This document shows positions 50,801 through 62,500 of a stretch of DNA of 64,000 bases, one piece after another. Made by a program: the position numbers and the translations under genes. Source of the stretch: Pampus argenteus (Eukaryota > Chordata > Actinopteri > Scombriformes > Stromateidae); the NCBI GenBank assembly GCA_036937835.1, contig CM072874.1, forward strand, positions 16,010,001 through 16,074,000. Direction: 5' to 3'. Position 1 is the first letter of the stretch. Every line of letters starts with the position of its first letter. The notes under the pieces were generated by a model, which did no database searches, was not told where the DNA came from, and saw nothing but the letters and a program-made list of their open reading frames with translations.

Positions 50801-52070
50801 CAGACAGGTCGCCTAAATCCCACGTGACTTGCTCATACAAAGCACGACACTTGTTTTTTTAAGTGTTGACAAAAAGAGGAATGCGCTTTCCCATTGAGGA
50901 GAGGAAACCTGAAGTATTCCTCCTCATTGTTGAGCGTCGCACAAAGCCAAGCTCTCTCTCTGTAAAAAGTCTCCCCACAGCGATAAAGGCTTGTTCCTGT
51001 GCTTGCTAATCCCCCTGTTGCGCAGGGCTTGTGTTAAAAGTACACCGCCGTACAGTACAGTTGCTGACACGCCCCCGCCCACAGATTCCACATGTCTGTG
51101 AACTCTCGCCGTAACCTGCCGGTGACCTCAGCGAGACCTAGGTTTTCCCTGAGATCGCTAGACAATCAGGCGGTAAAAGGAGGAGCCAGGCATTAACAAC
51201 ACAGACCTGTACGACTACAACAACTATCTGTATCTAATGAGCAGAAAAGCTTGCTGAGATTGCGTACAAGCCCTCCCACACAAGATGAGGTCAACAAGCA
51301 GCAATTCAGAGATTCATTTTTGGCTTAGACTTTAATAACATTCCCGTTGCTAAGGGCTTCTTTGTCCAAAGTATTCTTTGGCTGAGTCCCATGGGGATGC
51401 GGGCTTGTTTTCGTGTGATTTTTATGTCCTTGGACTTCTAACGCAGCAGATAGTTCATGCTCCCGTTTGTCTGTGACCCTTTGTTAGGCAACACTTCGGA
51501 GGATGTTTTATTCACATACCGTGTGTGTGATGATTTGGGTTAAAAAGTGTCTAGATATTGATCCTCTAAGGTGCTGACTGCTTAAGAGGTGGAAAAGCAT
51601 TGTGACTAATGTTTTATGCAACTTCAGCTGACCCGCTATATTTTTAATACGAATGAATTCAAACTCCAGCGCTTTTATTTTGGCACACGTTCACACACTG
51701 TAAAAATTGAAGTCATGATAGAGAGTCATTGATTTACTATGATATATTTATTGACAGTAAAGCTTGAAGCGATGCAAGGATCAAAGCTGACCGCTGTTAC
51801 ACTTTACGTCCCATAAACGCTGCAGGATGCGTTGTCAGGCAAAACTTATCTGGTGCGTCTCATAAAGTCAAAGCTGGTGGCTCTGTGACTCTTTAACGCT
51901 CATCGTAAAGGAAACAAAAGCATTGGACAGCCTGATATTTTGACCTAGATGAAAAAACAAGGGATCAATAAAGTTAAAAAAAAATTAATGAATGTTAGCA
52001 TCAAAACTGCATAGTTGTCAGGATAATACTTGACTTACTGTAAACGGCAGGTTTAATTGGAAATCTACTG

Positions 52071-52110
<40 letters not shown>

Positions 52111-55100
52111 TCTATAGACACATGTATGGACCGTGTGTGTGTGTGTGCGTGTGTGTCTATGGACCGTGCACACACACACGGTCCATAGACACATGCATCC
52201 ATACCACTAATACCAGCAGCAACTCAGTCACAATAACACAATAATACCTGCAGAGTCAGAACATCATCTATCTCACAGACACAATATATAAGACAATCCT
52301 CAGAGCCAGGCTAATTGAACAGGAGCCAAACTGATTGCACTGACTGACTGAAAAGACTCAAAGCCGAGCACTTCCTACTGAGTTATCTTCAAATTGACAT
52401 GCTGATCTACTGCAGTGCCTAACTTTAGCAACAAAGGGAAAAGACTGTGACAGGGTCAACCAGGCACAAACGTGGTTAGCGAGTCTTGAGAGGGAACAGG
52501 GTGTCTGAACAGTTAAAAGGAGGAAGGAGAAATATTTGGGTGCAGCACCGCTTGAGAAACAGAAGCCCAAAGCTACATCACTTTTGAAGCTGTTTTCGTT
52601 AGAGGTGACATGATCAAAGCAGTGTAATCTGACGAGGAGCAGAGGGAATGAGACCCCGAGGATACTAGGAAGAAAAGGCTTACTCAGAAGGTTGAAAAAC
52701 AAAGTTTTCATGCAGCGATTTACAGTTCTCATATTGGAAATATATTGGAAACAGTAAAAACGCAGCGGTGTGTGTGTGTGTGTGTGAGTGCGTCGTTGTA
52801 TGATTCAAAGATTAAAAAGAATAATCTAAGGTGCATGCGGTGGCTTCAGATGTCCTTGCTGCTGGAGTTGGAGTAACAGAAGAAAAAAAACAAACCAGAA
52901 AGTCATAGTTGATCTTTCTGAAAGCGACCGTGCAATTGTCTGGCACGGACGAGCAAATAATGAATTTTCTTGGGAGGGAAATCAAAGCGAAACCCAGAAG
53001 TCTGCTAACACTAGCGCGTTTCATACTGGCCAAAATGTCCATTGTGTACCTGCTGCTTTTTACATTTGCTCTGAAAAGCTGAAATATCCCCCTCTTTTCC
53101 AGATGTTGCCCTGTGTTCCTCCTCCTTGATTCATCTCCAATGAACCGGAGACGTTGGACTCCGCTACCGAAGGAAAATAAAGCCAGAGGCAGCTGCCATT
53201 GCGTTTCCAGCCACTGTCTCAACTTAAAAACACCAGGCAGGAATAGCTTGAGGTCAACGTAACCCCCTACAGACAATCAGACACAAGGAGACAAAAACAT
53301 TGTCATGACGGCCGTGATTTATTCCTCCCTGAACGGGCTTCCCTTGTTTTTAGACGCTTCCTGTCGCTGGGACTACTCTTCCTGGCACGAAAGTTAAGGC
53401 CACACTGGAAGACAAATTGGACCATTCAGAGCAGTTTTCATGACTTGTATATTGTTATTCTTTCTTTAGTTTCTCATTCTACTTGATAGAAGCTTTTTCT
53501 GTTCTTTTTTTTTTTTACTTTTCCTTTTTTTTTTGGATTAGCACAAACTTAATCATTAAATCACCTTCACATACTGTATAAACTACATGTTTGTGAGCAG
53601 GTAAATCAGCTTTTTGAGAAACACTAGCACTCTACAGTAGATTGATGCTGCCAGTAATTTAGTTGAACTGGTATTACATTCAGTGTGACATCATATAACG
53701 ACATTACAAATACTAGACATGCACCATCGGTATCGTTTTCCTCTTGACGCATGTGACTGACGCTGTGTTCGGATCCCGAAGCCTGCCGTCTTCACAAAGT
53801 GGCCACCTGTCTAAAAGCTTACTGGGAAAGCACACTTGAAGTAATGTCATCCAATAACACACACACACACACGAAAACCAAAGTTAAGGCAAACAGGATT
53901 ACAGCACAATCGGGCCAAAACCTCTTTTCATGTGAGAGGAGCAGAATCAATAAGCGAGGCTTTTCTATAAGAGTCAACAAGTTCAGACACGGGCCAAAGA
54001 CTCAGTCACTGTAAGAGCTGTTCTCACAAAAATGATGGACTCTCATTGATGGTGATTCACAGAACTGTGCTTTGTGTGGGTGAGTAGTCACTTCAGTCTC
54101 CCCAAGAGCAACAACCAGGCCTTTTTTTTTTTTACTTCCACATTATAGCATTTTTTTCAGAACAAAGTACAGTAAGCCTCATATGGAGTTTAGACGAGGC
54201 CTCCTGGCACTGCTGCGATGCTTTTTTTTTTTTTTTTTTTTCTCGTCGAGTCATGTGTTGCTCTGTGACTTCGCTACAGAACCTTTCCAAGGCTTTAGTG
54301 TAAACAGAAAGAGCCAGGCTGGGTAAAGGAAAGCAGACGGCTCACTTCTAGCACAACATGCTGGCAGGGAACACCAGTGGCCTCTGCTTATGTCGTGTTG
54401 TGTGATGGTGCAAAACCACTGGAACGGTGGAGGCAAAATAACCGAAACAGTGATTTATCACTGTAGAAAAGATGATTGATTTTGACACGTTTTGGATACT
54501 TTTATTTTTGTTTGTTTGATTCTTGTAATTAAAGGCCCCAGTGAAACAGAAAGTTAAAGGCTCAGTGCACAACTTCTTATTACGGGCCTCAAGAGAAAGT
54601 GTTTGACATGTTTTCCTCTTAACGTGAAGATGTCACGCGCTGTTTTAAAGTGCCGCTGGGACACGAGCGCTAACTTTAACTTTCCAAGCTGATGAGATGC
54701 TGATGAGCATTACATAGACCGGCACATACGTCGTGTTTGTTTCCGATCTGGGGGAAAGGAACCTCTAAAAACCAAAATAAAAACAAAGGGCAACAATGAA
54801 ATGTTATCCTTCAAGGTTTTGAGCTTCACTTTGTTTGGTTTACAGTCTATTCTGAGTGTGAGTGGTGCAACATGAACCCTCTGTGGCTGTCGGAGTATCT
54901 ATAGATCAGTTGGGGCGGGCTACAGTCAGACTAAACTGTAAACAAGTCCCATTCAGAGACTGTGGCGGACCCAGCACCGCACATCCAAAAAACCGTTTGA
55001 TTCATCCTCTTCAAACGGCCGAGAGCAAACTCAGCAGCTGCACGACGAATCCTCAATAAATCCGCCACGACCGAAAGCTTTGAATTTCACCGAGGAAGCG

Positions 55101-56144
55101 CGGATGCAGGTGGCTGGAGTGGAGTTTATTGCACATACTTTCCAGACGACCAAAACAACAAGAAAGACCCTCTTCTCCTCCTCCCCCCTCCACGCTCCTT
55201 CACTTCTCCTGATTTCAAAGGCGATCTGCAGGGAGGGAGGAAGCACTCGGAAGCAACAGCCTTTTGTCCGAGGGTACTTTTGCATGAGGGAGAGACTGTG
55301 TTTTGTTTATGGGACTACACAGTGTTGCCATTAAGGCTTTAATCAAAACTGTTTCTGGAGTCAGCCTTGAGTGACACCCCTCTTTCCCCCTTTTTTTCGC
55401 CAGCTCGGTTTGGTTCCCACTGAGGGAGCAAACAGGAGGAGGAAGAAAGGAGCGGCGAAATGTGTGGGAATGTCTCTACATCGTCGCCACGGCGGGCAGC
55501 TCCTAAACATGGCTTTAAATTAGGGGGGAAAAAAAAACACAAGCTAAAAAAAGGCAGTTGCCTAACTATACTGCTGCCTGCTAATTTGTCACCACTTGAA
55601 AAACTTGGGGAAAAAATAGCAACAGTTTTAAATCACGCTGCTTTAAAGTTAGGACATGGCAGCCAGTGTGTATGGTAGAATACTTAAACACAAGGGAGAT
55701 TATTTAGGTCAACTCCATTGCAGTCGCACATACATCTAAACCATTGTGGGTGGAATCTATGGAGCTCTGGCTGCGCTCATATTAGAGGGAAGCAGAAATG
55801 GAGAGTGTCTGGTTCTGGCTGGCTGGGATCGGACCAGTGACAGCTGGGGCTTGAAAGCCTTACATCCCAAGCCAGGGCTCACTGCCACTTGCTACATAGC
55901 AGCACTGAGCTAAGCCCACCCCCCTCCTGTCCAACCCCTCACTCTAAAAGATCCCCATACAGAACAAAACATTACGCTCCTGCCAAATAATTCTCTCTAA
56001 ACCATCTTCTCTTTAAAGTCTAAGTCCAAGGGCGGAAGGGGTTCTGGAGAGAAGACAAGACGGAGAGATGGTTTATCAGTCCGCTGCCATGTCTGAAAGG
56101 GTCACGCAGGGGGAAGTTTCTCAGAGAGTTCAACTGGCGCGCGC

Positions 56145-56175
<31 letters not shown>

Positions 56176-56297
56176 ATCCATACCTTATCGAGCAGCGGCA
56201 GACAGCGAGGTACCCTGTGCTCCAGTTTGACAATAGTGATGAAGTCACTCTCTTGTCGTTCATCCTCACTTGTGTTGCACAGAGACAGAGGGTGATA
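33948..56297 (-). CDS. rnf43: rnf43, RING E3 ubiquitin ligase that down-regulates Frizzled; 5' coding exon missing from window
   Basis: RNF43 is a single-pass membrane ligase that ubiquitinates Frizzled and so damps Wnt signalling; R-spondin/LGR removes it from the surface. Minus-strand exons in order: 56184-56297, 37299-37373, 37027-37161, 36487-36588, 36225-36395, 36039-36141, 34295-35791, 33948-33973, giving 740 residues in frame. They encode the later part of the extracellular PA domain, a transmembrane helix (DVGILLTIVLAILTIVLIF), a RING-H2 (CAIC, then CAHEFHKDC and CPLC) and a long Ser/Pro/His-rich tail. The tail motifs ERSGYLADGPASDSSSG, RPRSLDSVV and HYHRHRHHHY match RNF43 rather than its paralogue ZNRF3. 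Human RNF43 has 783 residues. The exon for the signal peptide and first part of the PA domain is not found up to 64000. Intron 56183-37374 is 18.8 kb. Confidence 0.95.
34005..34091 (+). mobile_element. LINE 3' tail (L2-like) with TTGAATCC repeats
   Basis: TTTCGTTGCATCCCATG, then GTAATGACAATAAAG, then three head-to-tail AATCCTTG units is the typical end of a teleost L2-type retrotransposon. Only the tail is present, as expected of a 5'-truncated insertion. It lies inside the last rnf43 intron, antisense to that gene. Confidence 0.65.
34295..35791 (-). CDS. rnf43: rnf43 large cytoplasmic tail exon
   Basis: The 1497-nt exon encodes 498 full codons with one base borrowed from each neighbour at each end. 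The acceptor is CCACAG before 35791 and the donor is GTGGGT after 34295. The reading frame runs on past the donor for 47 nt to a chance stop at 34248; the spliced frame is preferred because it regains the conserved C-terminus. It is rich in Ser, Pro, His and Gly. The block ERSGYLADGPASDSSSG followed by SSSDSVLNCTDVSLQGVYG is the most conserved part, in the region where RNF43 is known to be controlled by serine phosphorylation and to contact Dishevelled. Confidence 0.92.
36039..37373 (-). CDS. rnf43: rnf43 exon cluster: PA domain end, transmembrane helix, RING-H2
   Basis: Five compact exons. 37299-37373 gives ARMALDKGAQAVIFDVS. 37027-37161 gives RPVVLVEAKDAEELMSLV. 36487-36588 holds the membrane helix followed by FRYKCKSNRTW. 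36225-36395 ends in SSPVCAICLEEFQDGQ. 36039-36141 gives HLRIISCAHEFHKDC and VDPWLLQHRTCPLC. The eight zinc ligands of a C3H2C3 RING are all present, split between the last two exons. Frames join as phase 0 until the last exon, which leaves one base (G) to complete a glycine with the next exon. Confidence 0.95.
40225..40400 (+). repeat. Dispersed fish repeat with internal (AAGCT)n array
   Basis: GCCGTTTCCTCCCGCTTCCA, GTCTTTAAGCTAAGCT and AACCAGCTAG, with about seven AAGCT units at 40287-40321, follow a widespread fish repeat whose core is TTTCCAGTCTTTATGCTAAG. An inverted copy lies at 42830-42930. Confidence 0.6.
42830..42930 (-). repeat. Inverted copy of the (AAGCT)n dispersed repeat
   Basis: CTTAGCTTAGCTTAGCTTAG, then CATAAAGACTGGAAACGGGG and AACAGCTAGCC is the reverse complement of the core seen at 40225-40400, with about five pentamer units. 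A third, poorer piece (GCCAGGCTAACTGTTTGCCC) lies near 43358-43430. Confidence 0.6.
44828..44870. repeat. (CA)n microsatellite
   Basis: About 42 bases of AC in the large rnf43 intron. Confidence 0.95.
45560..45995 (+). repeat. Composite dispersed fish repeat with nuclear-receptor-like motifs
   Basis: Two diverged copies of a block containing TTTGACCACCAAATTCTAAT / TTTGACCACCACAAGCTAAT and TTCATCCTTGAGTCCAAG lie at about 45205-45250 and 45727-45770. The second runs into the CACTCAAAAC...ATGGCTAAAAA end of the family also seen at 1590. Inside is AGGTCACAGTGACCT (45707-45721) followed by TGACCTTTGACCA (45722-45734). Confidence 0.6.
48216..48424. promoter_or_regulatory. Candidate Wnt response element pair (TCF/LEF motifs) in rnf43 intron
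   Basis: CTTTGATC at 48216-48223 and AGATCAAAGG at 48415-48424 face each other 190 bases apart. AGATCAAAGG is the optimal TCF/LEF consensus used in Wnt reporters. Another optimal site, CCTTTGATCT, is at 39178-39187, and GATCAAAG recurs at 51779-51786 and 52612-52619. RNF43 is an established Wnt/beta-catenin target. Function here is inference. Confidence 0.4.
52073..52200. repeat. (CA)n/(GT)n microsatellite with inverted repeats
   Basis: 36 bases of AC are followed by alternating GGTCTATAGACACATG, TATGGACC, CTATGGACC and GGTCCATAGACACATG blocks joined by GT or CA runs. The arms 52153-52168 (GTGTCTATGGACCGTG) and 52177-52192 are exact inverted repeats with an 8-base loop. Confidence 0.9.
56147..56175. 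repeat. (GT)n microsatellite at the rnf43 exon 5' splice site
   Basis: About 29 bases of GT (CA on the rnf43 strand) beginning eight bases into the intron after the exon ending at 56184. Confidence 0.95.
56184..56297 (-). CDS. rnf43: rnf43 exon, extracellular PA domain
   Basis: The exon is 114 nt, 38 codons, phase 0, and reads YHPLSLCNTSEDERQESD then FITIVKLEHRVPRCLPL. Human RNF43 has SHPLYLCNASDDDNLEPG at the same place. The acceptor is TTTTGCAG after an 18-T run; the donor is GTATGG, followed 8 bases later by a CA microsatellite. There is one N-glycosylation sequon (NTS). Confidence 0.93.
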
Positions 56298-59200
56298 CTG
56301 CAAAAAAAAAAAAAAAAAAAGGTGAGGCGTTTTTTATTTTTATTTTCACATGCATATGATCCACAGGTGCACCAGAAAAAGCAGCGTAGACGAAGAAGAA
56401 CAATGCAGGATTTAAAATAAAAATCAGCAGTGCAAATGTTTGACGAGTAAGGAAATGCATTCAACACTTTTTGTTAGTACCTCAGGGTCACACACAATGT
56501 GCTTTGGTGAGTAACACTTAATGTAAACAGGACTTTCGACTGTTTATAAGAAAACTCTTTTTTTTTTTTCATAATAACAGCAACGACATTTACGAAACAT
56601 ACGCACAGACAAGAAAGAATCACACTAATGGATCCTAAAAACAAAAAAAGAACCATTACAATAAGAAAAACAAACTACAGGAGGCTGTAGCACTGACATC
56701 TTCCTCCATCAATTTATTTTCTCCATTAAAAGGTTTTTGCTTATCTGAATTGAAGATCTAAAGATAGAGGATGTTCTATGTTGTACAGATTGTTAAGCCT
56801 CACGAGATTTCTGATTTACGATATTAGGTTATAAAAAAAATACAGTAAAACCAACTCTCAGTATGTGATCTTAAAGATAACAAAAACTGGACCAAAACCA
56901 AGAATGAGAGAAGAAAATGTTCAAGAAAAGCTTTTAGATAGATAAAGATAAAGATAGATAAAATTGGTTTTCACATCACTGGAGAACAACAGTTGCTCTC
57001 GATAGAAGCTTTTATGTGTTAAATGAAAGCGTTGATATCAAGAGGAAAAACTTTGGCACTCTAGAAAATCAATTACATGGATGGCCATGTTCACTCCCAC
57101 TCAGAGCCTTGAGGACTGAAGGAATGAGAGATAGTCTTTGGTAGGAACATTTGATCCCCTCTGAGAAGGGAGGAAATTCGTAACTGCTGAAAGGCTGCGT
57201 TTAAGAGCTCCAGGGAAAGCAGCAGTGCCTGCAAGTCACAGACATGCTGTCACGGGTACGAGGAATCGCGCGGCCATCCATAAGGGCACCCGTCGTAATG
57301 CAGTGCACCTAGATTGGTTCCGCGGTACAGCTTACAGATCCCCCTGCAGCACCCGGGCTCTTCGCTCACCCACACCCCAGGCGGAGCAGTCCCACCCTGC
57401 CCTGCCTGCTTCTGCCCCGGTGGGCCTCTTCATGTGGCTGTGGGCTGAGGTCATGGGGCTCCCCCTCATCTCACCCAGCGGAAATCCCTAAATTAAAAAG
57501 ACCCAAGGGTGACATCAACAGCTGGCACCCCGGTCCTGGGGAATTGATGTAATGTGCTGCAAAGGGCTGGTGCATGTCTGTCAGAAAGAAGAGAGAGAGA
57601 GGGTGGGGAGAAAGAAAGCAGACTGGAGAACGAGGAGAAAAATAAACTAGAGTCGGGGAATGAAGATAAAAGAAAATGAGAGACGGGGGTAAGTAGGAGG
57701 TAAAGAATCCTGTGTATAGCACAGTGGATTCACATGCTACAGATAAAGAATAGGAGCGTTGGCACAGCTAACAGCAATGCTAGCGATGAAACCAGTCGGT
57801 AAACCTGCACCTACAGAGTAGATTAGGTCGACAGGGTGATGACAGGGTCAAACGCAGGGACCAAAGCATCTTGGAAACACATCTGAGTTCTGGCTAAATC
57901 TGAAGGTGAAACTGAAAACGGATACAGATATGAGAATTATGGCCTGTACGATGTTTTCAGAGCGTCGCATGTCAGCTGAACGGCAGCCCGTGTTTCACCG
58001 AGGAAGTGCACGAACCCCTGGCCCGGCCTGCGCGCCGCGCTGCCAGCTGCCTCTACCAGTCCACATTTACTAGGCCCAAATTAGAGGCCTACAGTTTAGC
58101 TTGGCCCTTAACTAAGAAAAAGAAAAGCAAATTCAAAAAGATCCTTTAATGACACTACTTCACCGATGCCATGACTTTTTTTTTTTTGCTATAGGTTTTG
58201 TGGGAAATGTTGAAAAGGAGCTCCAGTTCCTTTCTGTTGTGAGAATCTTTTGATTGCGAGATTACAACCCCTGTTTGAATCTTCAGGCGCTCTTGATCAT
58301 GTTAGGTTCTTGCTGTGAAACATGTTGATGCACGGGGTTGTGCAATCATACTTAATGAAGTTAGATAATAACACTAAAGCGGAACCAAACAGGCTCAGGA
58401 GGAGCGGTTGGGTTTAGGTTTCCTCCGGCTCTCTCCGAGGCTTTTGAGGGCAGCCACCTCGTCGGTTGCAGTGTCTATGTTTTGCATCGTTGACAAGACT
58501 AAGCATTATCTTCTATTTTAGATATGCCCACACTACTTACAATCAGATGGCTGTGAACACTCTCCATGTGTCACCGTCAGTGCCATCTACCACTTAGAAT
58601 CAAGCTTGCCGCTGGGCTATAAACGGCAACCTGGACAGACTGAAACGTCTTCATTTGGTTTTTTGTGCGGCCCTAAGAAGAAGAAGAAGGGGCCTTGGAA
58701 ACCGAATCACCGAGTCTCCATTTCACAGAGACTAGAAACCACAGAGCACGCAAACAGTTCCCCACAGACTGTTAACAATGCTCACTCCTCCATCCCGCCT
58801 CCTCCTCATCCGTCTAGATCTGTTGCAAAACTGACGGGGACATGTCCCTCGGTTCCTTTGTAGCCACGATTAAAGACATTCCTTTCCAGCTCAATCAAAG
58901 ACTACCCCAAAAATATTCCGAGGCAAGAATCTAACAGCCTCAGAAACAAATACATGGACTGAAGAAAGGGGAAAATAAATAGTAGCTGCGGTGAGAAGTC
59001 AATATTATTTTTTTTTTTCCCCCGTCGCTTAGCCCTGTGGATCTTCTTTTTTCATCTGCCAATAATCAGCAAGAGAGCTTTCTAGTTCATCTGCTGCCAG
59101 CAGGGAACCAGGCCCAGGCAGTTATGTCAGTGTGTGTTAGAGGGGGGGGAAGAGGTCGGCTTCTGAAGAACTACTGGATGAAATCCTCTCAAATACTGCA

Positions 59201-59528
59201 AAAATTATCAGAATGAAGCAGACTGGGTTCGGATCTGCACTGTATGGGGGTGGGGGAGGGGGGTTCTTCGACGAAGCTCTGCTCTGAGGTTTGGAAAACC
59301 TGCCAGGTTAGAGCATATCAGGGAAGACTTCAATCAACCCTGCCACATGCACGCTTGCACACACACACACGCACGCACACACACTTAGTAAATATCTGTT
59401 TCCTGGGTTATGACCCAATCCTTCAGTCAGTGACTCAGCCTCCCACTTCCGAGCTCTAAATCCAATGAAGTCTTTGTCTTAGTCGTTTTTTTTCAAAACT
59501 CCATCATTAAACATCCGCCTGATCTGTG

Positions 59529-59576
<48 letters not shown>

Positions 59577-59595
59577 CACACACACACCCACACAC
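59529..59595. repeat. (CA)n microsatellite
   Basis: About 67 bases of AC with a few interruptions, in the rnf43 upstream intron. Confidence 0.95.
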
Positions 59596-62500
59596 TCATA
59601 AACTGGTCCGGAGTGACAAAAGCAGTCTTCTTGCAGCAGGGCCCAGCAGTATGTTTTAGAAATGGTGATCAGGTTGTCAATCAGGCTGCAGCTTTTGACT
59701 GTTAACAGAATGGTTCCCATAACTTGCACTACTTGCAAATAAGTCATTAAACATTTTATTTGTGTGAGGTTCAAAAAAAGATTGAGCCTTAACACAAGAT
59801 GAGTTAATGAAGCTGAAGTCGTAAATCAAAGCGTTCTCTCACTGAACTTGGCAGAAGCTTCTATAACGAGGGCAAATGGTAAAATGATTGTTTTTAGAGC
59901 AGGAAGAGCAGTTGCCAAAAGGAGCAACAAGGCCGAATGTAATAGATGAAAGAGATCTCAATCTGGTTGCCTGGGTTACTGGACAACACTAGCGGTTGAG
60001 ACCCTGACCCTTTGCTTCCTATCCCTCGCGACGCCAGCTTGGAAACACATCAGCTAGTCTTCAAGTCTTCCTAACATCAGCTACGGTAGCGTTTGTGTAA
60101 TCGTGCAGGTTAATGAGTGAGAGCTCAGCTATGTATTGTTGCTAGAGGCACCTGAGCATGTGCTTGCATGTGAACATATGTGTACATGAGCGTGTGTCTA
60201 CTGATCTTCTGCTTCAAAAAAAAAAAAAAAAAAAGTCCCTCAGTGGTCCTGCGGGGGAGTTAGTCAGCGCCGAGTGCAGGAGTGTGTGTCTACAGCCAAG
60301 GCACTGAGGCTCATATCCGTCCTTGGACCAATAACCAGGCAGCTCTGGCTTCTGCACAACACACTGTGGTCCAGCTCTCAGTGCCACACACTCCTCAGTC
60401 AGACAGGCTTGTATCTCATGAGCCTACACTAAGTAGATTTTCATTAACGGTATGACATGAGAGTGACGCCGGATTGCCCGGTGCCGGGGGGAGCGCAGGG
60501 GAGCAGAGCAGAGGGTCTTTCTCTGTCGGAGCATCTGGAAAAGTGGGCTCTGTCGTCCTCGCCATCTCCTCTCTTTGCAAATGCAAATGAAAAGGAGGCA
60601 TTACTGCTTTGGTCCTGTCAAAACAAAAGGCGTGTCATCTTTCCCGTCGCTTTATTGACAGTGTCAGCCCCATATCCAGTAACGTTTACCACAGAGAATG
60701 ACTTGGGGAAACGTGATCCCATAATGAGGCCCAAATAATTACCACCAGTCCCCAAATTTGCCCGGGCGCTTTCTTTAAGTAGCAGTGCCCAACCCCCCCA
60801 CCCCCACCCACCACCTCTCTCCTCAACTCCAGGCCCGTCAGACTGTCTCTCTGCTCTATAAAAGGGATTAGACAGAGGAGAAAGAACCTGGAGAGGAAGA
60901 GGAGTCGGTCTTAAAGAAAGGAAGCTGAGGAGTGAGCGTGAACAAAACTGTCGAGTACTTTCAGATGAGGGAATACATGTTTGCTTTTTTTCTTTTTTTT
61001 GTCCGATGCCCCCAGATATTGGAACACTGGGGTGTATTTTAAACCCCACTTACTCAAATCGATCCATATCCCAGTTTCCTTTGCCATCCCCGGTAGCTTG
61101 TTTCTAGTAAACGTGCGGGAGTTTCATCATTACGACGTAGCAGCTCAAAAGTTCAACTTGGATGAACTTTGAGCACCGCACCTGCGCTCTGATTGATGCA
61201 GCAGATTTTCAATCAGGCATGGTAAAAGAAACTGAAAATACAGAATCTTAGAGCTCAGCGATGGAGTTATAATGAGCCATTAGAGCAGAGATCCGTCTAA
61301 TCTCTCTCTGAACTTGACTCATAAAGTTCTGTCTCTCTATTATCGCTGTTATAAGATAAAAAAAGGTAGTCAAACAGGATTTGGTTGTTGATCCGAAGGA
61401 TGAATGAATATGAATATCAGATTTATAAGAGAATAAATAATAAAACAACAACAACAAACCTAAACCTACAGTTAATATTGTCCTGCACATAAGACTTCTG
61501 TCCAGACTCACACTCAGCCACAAAACTTGTTACGCATTGTTAATTTTTTTACTTTTTGGTATTATTATGGCTGCTGCCCTGAACCACTGGTATACAGTAA
61601 AATCATAGCAGAACGATGGGATCACCGTGGAAACGGCTCAAAGATGTGAGCCTGGTGGCCTTTCCACACATCCTGCACAGGTTCTGTGGTTATACTAACA
61701 CAAACGTGCACGCTTGCATATACATATATATATATATACACCTAAACATGCGCACCACCAACAACCAGGGCCACTCCATCAGCCTGAGGCCAGCGCTACG
61801 CTATACATTTCAAAGCACTGAGTTAAACATAAACACAGCACTTCCCTGTCATAACAAGTCAGTGGCTTGGTAACCCAGCAGTTTGTTAGTATTGCAGTGA
61901 TCCTTCTTCCCTGTAGACACGGGGGCCACATCCACACGTCCTCCAGGCTTCCTTATGGCCCGTCCCTGGCCTGCAGGACGACTCTCTCCAGCTCTCTCAG
62001 GTTCCACAACATCAGTCAGAGAGAAGACCCACACTTTTTAACTTGTCAATCACTTAAGGTTGAGAACTTAAGGTCATGTATGTGGTAAGAGAATCGCCTG
62101 GAGAGTGGAGGGAGGGGGTGTTGACTGAGGGGGAATTTTAAATTACAGGAGGAAGAGAGACAGACGAGAAGATTTTATTGACGCGGTTCAGTAATTTAAT
62201 GTTCAGTAGTCACCTACTGTGTACTAGAAGTCACGCTAGTTAGTTGATTGATTGTGTGATTGGTTGATTTTTTTTATGGATTATCAGATACAAAAGAAAA
62301 TAAAAATAGGAACTTATTTAACACTTATTTAAAACATTGTCCCAAAGTTGGATAGGTCATAGCAACAAAAACATTATGATTTGGTACTATCATATTATAT
62401 CATATACTAGTAAAGTACTCTGGATGTTATGAGCTTACATGTATCCTAAGTGCCAGCAGTGCCAGCACATGATGAGCTTTTGAGGTTCCTTTGACTGTAA

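Larger units (their letters stand above)
37374..56183. other. Large rnf43 intron (18.8 kb)
   Basis: Contains the (AAGCT)n repeats, the composite repeat at 45.2-46.0 kb, CA microsatellites, the palindrome at 52.15 kb and TCF/LEF motifs. Complex, low-repeat blocks near 44.4-44.8 kb and 47.9-49.0 kb look like candidate conserved non-coding elements. No exon was found. Confidence 0.6.

Noticed and set aside
52812..53276. 154-codon open frame, minus strand
   Set aside because: No recognisable domain and no splice context consistent with rnf43.
60618..61049. 143-codon open frame tested as the missing rnf43 signal-peptide exon
   Set aside because: Does not contain the expected hydrophobic leader followed by the NLTLEGVF-like PA-domain start, and no donor in the right phase was found.
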